Assembly: GCA_900312665.1 (NCBI GenBank)
Contig: ONZQ02000017.1
Span: forward strand, 434,001-498,000
From: Cephalotrichum gorgonifer
Lineage: Eukaryota; Ascomycota; Sordariomycetes; Microascales; Microascaceae
Length of the DNA: 64,000 nucleotides
Reading direction: 5' to 3'
Shown: positions 10,425 through 20,919 of the stretch, piece after piece
Position numbering within the stretch: the first letter of the stretch is position 1
Layout of the letters: each line of letters opens with the position of its first letter
Position numbers and translations under genes: made by a program
The notes under the pieces: generated by a model
What the model saw: only the letters and a program-made list of their open reading frames with translations
What the model was told of the DNA's origin: nothing
Database searches by the model: none

Positions 10425-10923
10425 TCAATTGGACCCGCAGATGAAAAGGCTCTTGTTCTGGTGCGTCGTGTCGACGACGTTTTGGTAGAGTTGGAAGTCT
10501 TGACTTGGGGTCAGATCTTGCAAAAGTCACCCACAGGGGAGAGAGAAAGGCCCGCGGGGATGAGAGGGAAAGACGTGTCATGAGGGGACAGCGGGTACTC
10601 TACTTACCAACATTGGGGCCCAGGTCCTTGGATGTGAGGACTTTGATTGAATGATCGGGATTAACCTTGCCAATGACCTCCGCCATGCTCCCGTTGACAA
10701 GGTGGGACTCCTACATGTACCTGTCAGTACAACGCCTACACATCGGAAAGGGCAGGGCGGCCGAACGAACCCTGTTTAGGTTGAGGGTGATGTTCCCGGC
10801 AGAGTCCATGATGGCCGAGTCGCCGCGTAGCTGGACGATCTTGCCGACGACCATGACGTTCTGCCCGGCGAAGGAGTCCAGGTATTGAGCCGTGATGCGC
10901 GGTGTGGAGGTTGGTTCGGCCAT
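10425..10923 (-). CDS. RFA3: replication protein A 14-kDa subunit (RPA3 / Ssb3)
   Basis: Smallest subunit of the RPA single-strand DNA-binding heterotrimer, a single OB fold needed for trimer assembly. Exons 10923-10771, 10710-10608 and 10498-10425 give 109 residues, the expected size. Family features are PRITAQYLDSFAGQNVMVVGKIVQLRGD at the first strands, then LNLNR joined to ESHLVNGSMAEVIGKVNPD, and a final helix reading FQLYQNVVDTTHQNKSLF. Junctions keep frame, including a split codon before DFQLY. Shares a 471-bp divergent promoter with HEM3. Confidence 0.85.
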
Positions 10924-11394
10924 TGTGGATGTTTGTGTTCTTGTTATTAAGATTGGCTTTCTGGTTTGGACTGGGGTTTCACGGTTGCGTGTGAACTTCC
11001 AAATATCAATGGACGATATTGTGGTCGAGAAGTTCGGGAATGAGAAGTCGTCGTCACGAAGGTGTAAGACCCAAGTCAGAGCGCGGCATGGGGAACGTGT
11101 CGGGCTCTCGCGCGTTTGGCGAGGTTTGTCGCGGGGCGTGGAGGGGTAATGCGAAGTCATGTGACTGCCCCACCATCCACCTCCATGGTCCCCCCCCTTC
11201 CTTCCTTCACAAGCCGAAAAGTCGCCTGAGACTGGTTGCGTGCTGGACCCTGAACCTTTTTGAACTCTCAGCAACCTGGAAACCCCTTTGCCAAAATAAG
11301 CTCGCCCGGAGAATCACCCGAGCCTAATTCCACCTCTCAATCTCTCCTCATCCTTGTGAACCAACCCGCTACATCCCCCCCTCCTCTCGTCACC
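10924..11394. promoter_or_regulatory. bidirectional promoter RPA3 / HEM3
   Basis: A 471-bp spacer between opposite start codons. It includes pyrimidine-rich sequence just ahead of the HEM3 ATG. I see no CCAAT copy like those in the mitochondrial pairs. Confidence 0.45.
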
Positions 11395-12408
11395 ATGTCC
11401 GACACGATCCCGGCCCCGGCGGCCCGCACCAACATCAAGGTCGGCACCCGCGACTCCCTCCTCGCAATGAAGCAGACCCACATCGTCATCGAGGCCCTCC
11501 AGGCCCTCCGCCCGTCCGTGACCTTCACCGCGTGCCCCATGAAGACCCTCGGCGACAAGGACCAGCAGACGGCTCTGTACAAGTTCGGCGGCAAGGGCCT
11601 CTGGACCAACGAGCTCGAGGCGAAGCTCGCCACCTCAGAGATCGACATCATCGTCCACTCGCTAAAGGACATGCCCACCACCCTCCCGGAGGGCTTCGTC
11701 CTCGCGTGCGTCACCCCGCGCGAGGACGCCCGGGACGTCGTCATCTTCAAGGCGTCGCTGGGGAACAAGTACACGGCCATCGCGGACCTGCCGGCGGGTA
11801 GCGTGGTGGGCACGAGCAGCATACGGCGCATCGCGCAGCTGAAGAGGCGGTACCCGCACCTCGAGTTCGCTGACGTGAGGGGGAACCTGCAGACCCGGCT
11901 GGCGAAGCTGGACAACGAGGCGGGGCCGTTCTCGGCAATCATACTCGCGGCCGCCGGCATGCTGCGGCTGGACTACGGGGCGCGCATCGCGCAGTACCTG
12001 GACGCCGAGAGCGCGGGGGTCCTGCACGCCGTGGGACAGGGCGCCCTGGGCGTTGAGGCGCGGGCGGGAGACGACTTCGTCCTCGAGATGCTCAAGGAGT
12101 ACCAGCACGAGAGGACGATGCTGGAGTGCTTCGCCGAGCGGAGCCTCATGAGGAAGCTGGAGGGCGGGTGCAGCGTGCCCATCGGGGTGGAGACGAGCTG
12201 GAGCGAGGGGAATAAGCTGAGGCTCAACTCTACCGTCGTGAGCCTCGCGGGGACGGAGTTCGCGGATGTGGATGAGATGAGGGTCGTTGAGAGCGTGGAG
12301 GCGGCGGAGGAGTTTGGGAGGGACATCGCGGTGAAGCTGGTTGAGAGCGGGGCCGGGGCGATACTAAAGAAGATTACGGAGGACGGCATGAATCTGAATA
12401 CTGCATAG
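11395..12408 (+). CDS. HEM3: porphobilinogen deaminase (hydroxymethylbilane synthase)
   Basis: Joins four porphobilinogen units into hydroxymethylbilane in heme synthesis, in the cytosol. Single exon of 337 residues. The ATG at 11395 sits in the context CACCATG; an in-frame upstream extension to 11260 has no ATG and reads like leader. Landmarks are KVGTRDSLLAMKQTH, FGGKGLWTNELE, IDIIVHSLKDMPTTLP, GTSSIRRIAQLKRRYP with FADVRGNLQTRLAKLD, and GQGALGVEAR. The dipyrromethane-cofactor cysteine is in LEGGCSVPIGV at about Cys259. The first site motif usually reads S(Q)LA with Gln; here it is SLLAMKQT, a common fungal form. Heme supply fits the mitochondrial theme of the neighbourhood. Confidence 0.95.
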   Translation: MSDTIPAPAARTNIKVGTRDSLLAMKQTHIVIEALQALRPSVTFTACPMKTLGDKDQQTALYKFGGKGLWTNELEAKLATSEIDIIVHSLKDMPTTLPEGFVLACVTPREDARDVVIFKASLGNKYTAIADLPAGSVVGTSSIRRIAQLKRRYPHLEFADVRGNLQTRLAKLDNEAGPFSAIILAAAGMLRLDYGARIAQYLDAESAGVLHAVGQGALGVEARAGDDFVLEMLKEYQHERTMLECFAERSLMRKLEGGCSVPIGVETSWSEGNKLRLNSTVVSLAGTEFADVDEMRVVESVEAAEEFGRDIAVKLVESGAGAILKKITEDGMNLNTA

Positions 12409-12739
12409 AGGGAGAAAAGCTGATGGTATGTATATGTATATAGGGCTCTCCCATAAGGGTGCTGCCCCTTCATGAATGAAATCAGATCGTGTCCTGATCC
12501 TTATATACATCGCTACTGATGATGAACCCCTGCCGTAACCGCATCAATCGTGCCGTGATATGTTCGCACCCTCATAGGATGATGGGCCCTGCCACCAAAC
12601 CCAGAGCCGCCTAGGACACTCAGCGTAGAGTCCCCGTTCGATATCATGTATCATGCCCGCGTTTTTTAAAATCCCTTCCAACGCCAAATACCCAACCAAA
12701 CCACCAAAGATTGAAAACCAACCATGGTTTTACCCCCCC
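12409..12739. other. convergent 3' spacer HEM3 / ALB1
   Basis: About 330 bp between facing stop codons. Contains a TATG-type short repeat (tatgtatatgtatatag) near 12425. No gene is recognised. Confidence 0.45.
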
Positions 12740-13338
12740 TCATTCGATATCATCCATCGCATCCTCCGAATCCTCCGCCTTTTCCTCCTCCTTCTCCTCT
12801 ACCACCTCCTCGCTATCATCATCATCCTCCCCGCTATCCCCTCCACCCCCAAGCGCCGCAAACGCATTCACAGCGGCGCCCGGCTTCCGCTTCCCGAGCG
12901 ACTGGTTCACCACCTCCCACGCCTTCGCCCTCCCCTTGACGGCCCTGTCCTTCTTGATGCTCTTCTGCACCCTCGTGTCCACTTTCGCCGAGATGGCCTC
13001 GGCTAGCTCCACGTTCCTGGCGTGCTTCCTCTTCGCCTTGGCGCTCGTCACCGCCTTCCTCGTCGACCGCTTCTGAACCCCGGCATTGTGCCGCGCCGCA
13101 AGGACGGAAGGCAGGATGGGGTCGGGCCGCGGCGGCTCAATCTCCTTTAGTGACTTGTCGACGTCGATACTGGGGGAGGTCGCCCTCCTAGCTTCGCGGG
13201 AGTGGAGCGACACGCCTATGGGGTTGTTAGAGAATGGGGGGGAATGTATTTGGTTTTTTTTTGTCGGGTGGGGGTTGGGAGTTTGGGGGGACAAGAGAAC
13301 TAACCCCTCTTCTTCTTGTTTGGAACAGGCTTCCCCAT
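12740..13338 (-). CDS. ALB1: ribosome biogenesis protein Alb1
   Basis: Small basic nuclear shuttling factor that partners with Arx1 on pre-60S ribosomes. Exon 1 (13338-13305) encodes MGKPVPNKKKR and exon 2 (13215-12740) the rest; total 169 residues. The family block runs from HSREARRATSPSIDVDKSLK through PSVLAARHNAGVQKRSTRK to AKRKHARNVELAEAISAKV. The C-terminus becomes strongly acidic (DSGEDDDDSEEVVEEKEEE). The continuous frame running past the splice site to 13294 is intron read-through, and the short exon restores the conserved basic N-terminus. Single-copy housekeeping gene, convergent with HEM3. Confidence 0.8.
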
Positions 13339-15277
13339 TTTGTGTGATTTTTATTTGGTGTTTATGGAGCGATGAAAGACGTGCATTGATGGTTTCGCCT
13401 TTGGCGTTTGTCGTTTGCTCAAGATATTATCTCTGTCAGTGGAGGGGTAAGCTCGAAATTTTGGCCTTTATCTTATCGATAACGAATTGTGGGTTCATAG
13501 CTGTTGCCAGATGTATATGTCCGCTTCCGCAGCTGGCACCAGTGCTGAGGGTGTCTAATAGAACTCTGCAAGACGAGCCTCGAATACGTTCAACTTATAA
13601 TACGTCCATTCTGGGCCGAAAGCCGCCGCTTTTTGTTATGGTAATATCTAAAATGGAAGATATCCCAAGAGGGAATAAGTATTGGGGTGTCGTAAATCTG
13701 GAGATGCGGCTACTTGACAAATACATACTGCCGCCTCCCAGGAGGATTAAATCTCCGAAGGCGGCCACCCGGGGGGGGAAAGGGCTTCTCGAGATATATT
13801 TCTGTGCACCAGTCTTGAGGTCGATCACTGGGTTAGTCCACCTGAGTTCGGATAGCCATATTGAGGCGGCATCATTCGTGCAGCGGCCGCCAAAGAGAGA
13901 GGATGAGGGCATAGCCATAAGTTATGTAAGGTATTTATTAGAGCGATCTATGTCAGCTATGATATAACTTCCAATAGGCGGAGCTATAATACGGGGCGGA
14001 GTCTAGTGCTGTGATAGACCGGGCTCCCGCGGATCTCTTAACCGGGCGGTGTCCAACTAAACTGACCAGTTTAGATAATGTCTCTGCGGATAACCCTGTT
14101 AGTTTCCCCGGCGGATAGTAGCTGATGCCAATTATACGGGGCTATCTACATAGACTCCTCTACAGAAGTAATCCGTGGGAGGATTGTAGTGGATTCGAAG
14201 TGCAGAGTGGTAACCTGCCAGTAGAGTCTCTAGCATATCCCCCCTTGGGCGTGGGCGTGGCCAAGGGTGGAAAGTCCTCCAGATGCGTCGGGTCTGGTAT
14301 TTTTTACTGGAGCATCAACATAAACAAAGGCAGCTCATACACATGGATTAGAGAATATTCTGCGTGCTATAGGCACCAGAGCAAACCTTTTCCACCTGAC
14401 AGCCCTGTTCCGAGGAAGATCAATACACTATATGCCCCATGCAGTCGCAGGTTCCTATTACTCTTGGCCAATTCATGAAATACGGACAGCAGATATGCTA
14501 CCCCGTTCTTGATTGCATACGGGTTTTTCTTGGCATGCTAGTATAATTATTATATTTGAATACAAACATCTGGCTATCGAAGTGCATCATGAGGCGACTA
14601 GAGCAAAAAAACTATGTGGACGGACGGCGACAACCTATTTTCTTCAACTTTGCCAAATGCTACATTCCCCAGTTGTACTCGCATCATTTCAGCTTACTCT
14701 TCAACTATAATCCCCTTACTGGATTCGCCCCCCTGATGCGAGTAGTGATTGTTGCCGGCGTAGTGCAGGCCCGATGTGCTTTTCACGGCCATGGAAACCA
14801 GTTCTCATGGTGGAGTCGGGATGATGAAAGGTGAACATTGCGGCGTTCGACACCCCTCGCAACAAATAAATAAGAGGCCGTTGTCAAGGGTAACAAGCCG
14901 ATTAACACTACAACATATCCCGAGATGTATTGACATCTCTGAAACATGACGTCTGTTGTAAGGGAGGGTTGACTTAGGGTATCATGATGGTGATGAATGT
15001 TAGGGTTTACTAAAACTGGTAGCTCCCGTTCGAATACCCCTAGGGAACGTCCGTGACTTACACCGATTAGCTCCCGACGCTCTTGACATCACATAGCAGT
15101 CACACAGTAGGTCCACAGCAACTCCCATCCTCTTCCACCGAGATTCTTGGCCGAAGATAAAACACGAGTACCAAACGTTCTATACGAATTCAATTAGTTC
15201 TTCAATTAACTCCCAACTCACATCTAGAATCGCGCCGTCTCTATAATCGCGCCACACGTACCCCCCTGACCGCAGCC
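13339..15277. other. gene-poor spacer (about 1.9 kb)
   Basis: AT-richer than its neighbours. A plus-strand open frame covers 13086-13967, but its first half overlaps the ALB1 exons antisense and the remainder shows no family likeness. Minus strand 13918-13595 reads a 107-residue frame I cannot place. Nothing here shows a coherent domain. It may include the ALB1 promoter at the left and the promoter of the TIM-barrel gene at the right, with decayed DNA between. Confidence 0.4.
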
Positions 15278-16300
15278 ATGGCCTCCCAATCTGACGTCCC
15301 CCTCTCGATGGCCTCTTGCTCATTCAAGTTCTCCAAACATACCCTCCCCCAAAAGATCGAAGCGATAGCACAGGCCGGATTCAAAGGAATCGAGATGGCC
15401 CTTCAGGATGTCGTCTCCTTCACGAGCTCTCACCAAGGCAGGGAGGTCGGCAGCACCGACTACGACGCGCTCTGCGACGGGGCCGCCCAGATCGCTAAGC
15501 TGTGCGAGGCGAACGGCGTGAAGATCACGCTCCTACATTTCTTTGGGAGTTTCGAGGGGTATCCCGAAGGGAGCCCGGAGCGCGAGGAGGCGTTTGCTTC
15601 CGCGCGGGGGTGGATCCGCATCATGGAGGCGCTCGGCACGGATACGATCGAGATCGGCTCCTCGATAGAGGATAACATCACGTCCTCAGTGAGAGAGCAG
15701 GCAAGGGACCTGGCGGATCTGGCGGACATGCTGGCCCAGAAGGGTTTTAGGCTGACGTACGAGAACCGGTGCTGGGCCACGAACGCGCCGAAGTGGAAAG
15801 ACATCTGGGCCATAGCTCAGGCCGCGGACAGACCTAACATCGGGCTCTGCCTCAACACGTTCCAGACGGCTGGGAGTGAGTGGGCCGACCCGACTACGGA
15901 GTCTGGACACATAGAATCCGGGGGAATCTCAAAGGCGGAACTCGATAAGAGGTTTAGGACCAGCCTCCAGGAACTCACGAGTACGATCCCGCGGGATAAG
16001 ATCTTCAACTTCCGGATCAGCGATGCGTACCGCATGTCCCCGCCGCTGAAGAACGAGCAGGCTACAACGGGCGTGCGCCCGAGGGCTGAGTGGAGCCACA
16101 GCCACAGGCCACTGCCGTACGACGGGGGATACCTCCCCATCGCGTCGGTCGCGGAGGCAGTCTTGGCGACGGGGTACAGGGGTTGGACGTGCGTGGAGGT
16201 ATTTGAAGGGCAGTTTCAGAAAAAGTACGGCGATGACTTGCATAAGTTTACTAGGCAGGCCAAAAACGGGTGCGTGAAGTTGTTGAAGTGTATTAAATGA
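15278..16300 (+). CDS. TIM-barrel sugar-phosphate isomerase/epimerase-like protein (AP endonuclease 2 superfamily)
   Basis: Single exon, 340 residues, start CCATGG at 15278. The fold is recognisable from its repeating strand-helix pattern: MASCSFKFSKHTLPQKIEAIAQAGFKGIEMAL, then KITLLHFFGSFEGYPEG, ALGTDTIEIGSS, FRLTYENRCWAT, NIGLCLNTFQTAG, IFNFRISDAYR and GYRGWTCVEVF. Conserved Glu, His, Asn and Asp side chains at strand ends would ligand a divalent metal. Fungal relatives include 3-dehydroshikimate dehydratases of the quinate pathway (qa-4/QutC type), which share the opening and GFKGIE motifs, but the substrate cannot be assigned. No quinate cluster genes surround it. Flanked by gene-poor DNA on both sides. 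Confidence 0.8.
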   Translation: MASQSDVPLSMASCSFKFSKHTLPQKIEAIAQAGFKGIEMALQDVVSFTSSHQGREVGSTDYDALCDGAAQIAKLCEANGVKITLLHFFGSFEGYPEGSPEREEAFASARGWIRIMEALGTDTIEIGSSIEDNITSSVREQARDLADLADMLAQKGFRLTYENRCWATNAPKWKDIWAIAQAADRPNIGLCLNTFQTAGSEWADPTTESGHIESGGISKAELDKRFRTSLQELTSTIPRDKIFNFRISDAYRMSPPLKNEQATTGVRPRAEWSHSHRPLPYDGGYLPIASVAEAVLATGYRGWTCVEVFEGQFQKKYGDDLHKFTRQAKNGCVKLLKCIK

Positions 16301-17149
16301 TCGGGGAGCCTCGACTGGGTTTTGAGCAGGGTATAGTATGTTGATGGCGTTCGGTCTACAAACAGGTAACTAACTATATTGCTCTCCGCAAGGTTGGGAA
16401 AGTGGGATCACAACTTGGAGCAGTTATTTGTATTATGGCACTATGGCTGGAGCCCATGATGCCTCTGGACACCGTGGACATGCCTACGCCTCCCATTGAT
16501 GATGATCCTACCACCGACCTTGACGATGCTTCCTTGAGCTGAACCATGGCGGACTTGGGATTTCCGGAGATGCCTACAGCTTGAATAGTGCCGAGTTAAA
16601 AGTGATAATATGATGTAATGGTACCAGAAAAAAGAATAGGAAGGATTTAACCTACAGTACATACGAGGAGCCTTAGTCACACAGAGGGACGGAAATGAAG
16701 TTCGTGCCCGCATGGGAGGTCAAAATACCTGGCGTGAAGCCCTAACGCCACCCGACGTTCGTCACCCGGTATATTGCTTCTTCTCCACGTGATAACATGT
16801 TGTGGTCAATACTGTTAAAGTCAAAATTGCTTGGTCGCTCGAGCGTTGGCTTGCGGCCTGCTGTGCCCTATAGGGAAACCAGGGAGGAAGATACGGTGTG
16901 AAATTTTGGCCTGTAGGAAGGCAATACATGTATTTTGACGCGGAGTCGGTTGTCAAAACGTCTGGCACTTGCGGAGACATTTTTCATCCTCAAACAGAAA
17001 GGTGCCAAAGCTCGAGGCCCGCTTTTGCCACCCGGAGCTTCATCCACGCCAACTAACCTCCCCTGGATTCGTTCACCGAAAGCGTCTATGGTGGCGGCGG
17101 GAGGAGGCCCAGTATTTTGACACCGGTCAACGCCGATAATTGTCTCACA
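16301..17149. other. intergenic spacer
   Basis: About 850 bp between two plus-strand genes. Short frames on both strands have no recognisable content. Likely holds the 3' UTR of the TIM-barrel gene and the promoter of the receptor gene. Confidence 0.4.
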
Positions 17150-18912
17150 ATGAGACTATCGTGGATCGGGGTCGCCTATGTCTTGGTTATAGGGTCCGTG
17201 AGCTTTGCAACCGCATTCAACACTACATCGGCGATAGTTCTTTTCGATCGCCTACCACGTTGTTCGGTGCGTAGGCTGGGGCGACGAAACCCCCCGTCCG
17301 AGCTACCTTAAAAGGGACTGTTGCTGAATATTACTTCTAGCATTCGTGTGCGGAGCAAGTGCAAGCTCAATGTCCGGACGGAGCGCAAGCCTGCGTCTGC
17401 CGGAATATACTCTCGCAGCTGATAGTAGACTGTGTGGATAGGGACTGCGAGCCGAAAGGCGTACTAAGTGTGCCTCTCCACCCGTAAAATCTCCTCTGAC
17501 CTGGTGGTCGCTGACGGGCGAGGCAGTTACGAAAAACGTGACGGCTATAGCTTGTAATGTTCCCGAGAGAACAAGGCCACGCCTCAAGATGACCGTTATG
17601 ACCGCCATTCTGGGCTCAGTGTCTCTCACCTGCATTGCCTTGAGGCTGATGACCCGCCCACCAGGGCCGACGCAATGGACCAATATGATCGACGACTGGG
17701 TTATGATAGTCAACACAGTGAGACTTAGTCCTAGTTTCGGTTCCTTGTCGTCGTCGTGTAATTTGTTAGCTAACTCTGGGCAGCCCGTCGTCGCCGTTTT
17801 CCTTGCATTGGGTTTGTTGGGTGAGTATCAAGCGTGGCACTTTTACCCTAATATTAGTAACACTAACCTAGCCGCGGCAAGTCATCAAAGAGGGATTTGG
17901 CAGAGACCTCTATACCCTCAGTTTCGGCGAGATAACCACCGTCCAAAAGGTTGTATATTGATAGCCGCACTCCATCGTCTCAAAGGTTTGCCCCATGGGC
18001 TAACATTCTTCCTTCGCTTCAGATGGTATATGCGTACGAGATCATGTTTTCCGTCACGACCACCCTGAGCCGGATATCGATCTTGTGCTTCTACCTTCGC
18101 GTCTTCCCGTTTATCGTCCTCCCTGCCCTAAATATGGTTATACGTGTAACCATGGTGGTGGTTGTGGCCGTAGGGTTGTCACTCGGCGTGGCCCTAGTCT
18201 TCCAGTGCACGCCCGTCTCCTATGTCTGGGATTGGTGGAAGGAAGGGGCGTACGGGCACTGCATTGACACCGCGGCAGTTGCATTGAGCCACGGTGCCCT
18301 AAGCATCGCGCTGGACATCTGGATCATGCTTATTCCCCTGCCCGAGATCCGGAAACTACACCTGCCGCTCAGGAAGAAGATCAGCGTCGGCTTCATCTTC
18401 GTCGCATGGGTAAGGTAAGAACTTACTCCACTAAAATTCTACAAGTCTTAACGAGGTCATAAAGCGGTAAGGAAGCTAACGGATGTCCGACGATGCAGTG
18501 TTATAGGTGTGGTCGTGCCTCGCACAGTAGAAATGAAGGTTTTCAAGGTGTCGCAGAATGCCACGTGTAAGTGGTTCAAACACTCCCAGATATCAGTTAC
18601 AGCCACACGGGCAACTAACACCGGTACTCAACAAAAGGGAACCTCTTCTACCCCATTCTCTGGGGCATGTGCGAGGGCTACGCTACCGTCATCTGCGCCT
18701 GCATGCCTAGGATATACATGCTCTTCTCGGGGATACACCGCAAGCGGTCTTCGTCATCCTCGATGCAGCGAGACCCGCACCTCTCTGAGCTGATTGTTGT
18801 ATCCTCGCTCCACTCGGAACCCAACCTGCCAAGGCCGACTGCGAATGCAGCCGGAAGCATCTCACCAATTACCCGTGCTGCAACAGCGCCTCTCCCCCTC
18901 GGCGCGGTGTAA
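17150..18912 (+). CDS. PTH11-type seven-transmembrane receptor with N-terminal CFEM domain
   Basis: Eight exons: 17150-17266, 17341-17460, 17523-17717, 17784-17820, 17882-17949, 18023-18414, 18499-18566 and 18638-18912. They give 423 residues with all junctions in frame. A signal peptide (MRLSWIGVAYVLVIGSVSFATA) precedes a CFEM-like cysteine block: LPRCSHSCAEQ, then AQCPDGAQACVCRNILSQL and DCVDRDCEP. The seven-helix rhodopsin-like part follows, starting after AIACNVPERTRPR. It shows the PTH11 landmarks WTNMIDDWVMIVNT, FGRDLYTLSFGEITTV, FSVTTTLSRISILCFYLRVF, CTPVSYVWDWW, the NATWN element and the ICACMPRIY helix. This class includes the rice-blast surface-sensing receptor Pth11. The cytoplasmic tail is short and Ser-rich. 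A ligand cannot be inferred. Confidence 0.85.
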
Positions 18913-19181
18913 TCGCTAAGACGCGAAGATAGGCTGAGGATAGGAAAGAAGGTACAGCTGACTCATAATCTACTCTGTCTTACACGAGCTGAGGGATGCC
19001 GGCCGCAATGTTAACATCCCTTTGGATTGACGACAGCCGTTACGACTCGTTTATGGCCGGAAACGCGCCATTGATGGCGGAATCGAACTTTCGAGTCAGG
19101 AATCCTCAGTTCCGCGTCAAATCTTACACGATCACCACGATGACGACTAGCACGAAGACCAAAGGGCACTCTTCGACATGG

Positions 19182-19694
19182 CGTCGCGCATCCAGGGGAC
19201 TGCGCACCCGATCCCCGTGTTCGCAACGATAGGCTGGAGCATACCTTCATAGGGCAAGTGCGCCCTCCTCGCCACCATTTACACCCCCCTCGCCCTCGAT
19301 GATTTCATCTCCCTACTCGTATCCGCGCGCTTCGGTTCCGCGGACGTCCTCCTTCTGGGCCGCGTGAAGCCGGACGAGATAGTCAACGACGAGCACGCCA
19401 GGATCTGCAACGACCCGTCCAACAAAAAAACGGAGATGAACGTGCTACGCTCACGCCGCCGCCGTGGTAGCTCGCATGGCCCTACTCCGAATCGTCGGGC
19501 GAGAAGGCGGCGTGCCGACGATCAAGGAAATCCGCAAGAGAATATTGGCCGAGTTTCCTGAGAGAGACGATGGTTGGGCGTCAGTACAGGTCCTGGAGGA
19601 GGAGACGAGGTGTGACCGGTCGCTGCTGTCCCGTTTGGTAGCTGTGTCTGGCTGTGGAGTCACGTGGGCACCTCCTCACCATTACCTTGGGTAG
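19182..19694 (+). pseudogene. broken gene of unknown family
   Basis: Protein-like sequence on the plus strand interrupted twice. From the ATG near 19178-19182 the frame reads MASRIQGTAHPIPVFATIGW, then meets TAG at 19250-19252. It continues in the same frame through YTPLALDDFISLLVSARFG and VLLLGRVKPDEIVNDEHARI to MNVLRSR. At a GCC-rich run near 19455 the frame shifts, and continues as VARMALLRIVGREGGVP and IRKRILAEFPERDDGWASVQ to a stop at 19694. Base composition and amino-acid makeup look coding throughout. I do not recognise the family. It lies just downstream of the receptor gene and upstream of the assembly gap. It could be a decayed gene, or an intact one spoiled by sequence errors. Confidence 0.5.
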
Positions 19695-19837
19695 GTTGGT
19701 TGCAGCCTAGTTTTGGCTGCGGCCTCACAATCAATAACACATATAAGTTTCCTTCGTCCTACGACTGTGGGGGAGAACGAATAGTCATATCCCATTTGGC
19801 TTGACCTGGCTTGCATCGCCCTCCACTTCCCCCCCCC

Positions 19838-20032
19838 NNNNNNNNNNNNNNNNNNNNNNNNNNNNNNNNNNNNNNNNNNNNNNNNNNNNNNNNNNNNNNN
19901 NNNNNNNNNNNNNNNNNNNNNNNNNNNNNNNNNNNNNNNNNNNNNNNNNNNNNNNNNNNNNNNNNNNNNNNNNNNNNNNNNNNNNNNNNNNNNNNNNNNN
20001 NNNNNNNNNNNNNNNNNNNNNNNNNNNNNNNN
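19838..20032. other. assembly gap (195 N)
   Basis: A run of 195 undetermined bases, flanked on both sides by C homopolymers. It removes part of the promoter of the downstream hydrolase gene. Open frames drawn across it are meaningless. Confidence 0.98.
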
Positions 20033-20055
20033 CCCCAATACACCCAACCCCAAGC

Positions 20056-20919
20056 ATGTCCACCACCATAGAGAAGCCTCTCCTCAGCCCATCGTGCCGA
20101 CCGGCGGACATACCAACCATCACTGTAAACCCCTCCGCACCACACACACACACCGTCGTCTTCCTACACGGGCGCGGCGACAACGCGCGCAAATTCGCGG
20201 CGTCCCTGGCCCACTCGCGCGACTCGGGCGGCCGGACCCTCGCGGACGCGTGCCCCTCCTTCCGGTGGGTGTTCCCCCAGGCGCCGACGCGCGAATGCGC
20301 CAGTTCCCCCAACGTGTGGCCCCAGTGGTTCGACGTCTGGGACGTGCGCGACTTTGCGGCCAATGAGCACCTCCAGGCCGTCGGAATGAGGGAGGTCGTG
20401 CCGACCTTGCGAGGGATCCTGGCGGGGGAGGCGGAGGCGCTGGGCGGGAGGTGGGACCGTGTCGTGCTGGCGGGGATTAGTATGGGCGCGGCGACGAGCG
20501 TCCACATATTGTTTAACCTGGATATTCCCGGCGGAGGCGGGCTCGGCGCGTTTATGGGGTTTGCGTGCCGGTGTCCCTTTGCGGGGAGGAGTCTTGAGGA
20601 AATGAGGGACGTTCTAGGGTTAGAGGGGGTTCCGGTGGGCGACGCCATTATTCGTAATACGCCCGTACTCCTTGAGCACTGCGTTGACGACCCGCTGGTG
20701 CTGGTGCAGAATGGCCGGGGCCTGCGTGATACATTGCGCGGCTTCGGGGCGAGTGTCGAGTGGAGGGAGTACCCGAATGGCGGACACTGGTTCAACTCCC
20801 CGGCCGGGATGGACGATGCGGTGGCTTTCCTGAATGAATATGTGGTAGGGAAGGGGCGCTCTGGGGAAGCGGTCTCGCAGCAGGCCCAAGTATCGCCTGA
20901 TGGTATGGATTTGTCTTAG
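20056..20919 (+). CDS. acyl-protein thioesterase / phospholipase-carboxylesterase family hydrolase
   Basis: Alpha/beta hydrolase of 287 residues, single exon, start at 20056 just right of the gap. The opening VVFLHGRGDNARKFAASL is the oxyanion-hole region of the family. The nucleophile elbow GISMG places the catalytic serine near Ser142. The acid is likely in LEHCVDDPLVLVQNG and the histidine in YPNGGHWF near the C-terminus. The family hydrolyses thioester-linked acyl groups or short esters in the cytosol. It is longer than the minimal acyl-protein thioesterase (about 230 residues), with an insert in WDVRDFAANEHLQAVGM and a polar tail, so the substrate is open. Confidence 0.85.
   Translation: MSTTIEKPLLSPSCRPADIPTITVNPSAPHTHTVVFLHGRGDNARKFAASLAHSRDSGGRTLADACPSFRWVFPQAPTRECASSPNVWPQWFDVWDVRDFAANEHLQAVGMREVVPTLRGILAGEAEALGGRWDRVVLAGISMGAATSVHILFNLDIPGGGGLGAFMGFACRCPFAGRSLEEMRDVLGLEGVPVGDAIIRNTPVLLEHCVDDPLVLVQNGRGLRDTLRGFGASVEWREYPNGGHWFNSPAGMDDAVAFLNEYVVGKGRSGEAVSQQAQVSPDGMDLS

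Noticed and set aside
13086..13967. 293-residue plus-strand frame
   Set aside because: The first part is antisense to ALB1 and the rest lacks any family pattern; probably a chance frame.
15278..19694. Secondary-metabolite or quinate-utilisation cluster
   Set aside because: The TIM-barrel gene has no neighbouring synthase, quinate dehydrogenase, transporter or pathway regulator; the adjacent receptor is unrelated.
19785..20795. Long frames running through the assembly gap
   Set aside because: They depend on translating undetermined bases; only the hydrolase frame starting at 20056 is supported.
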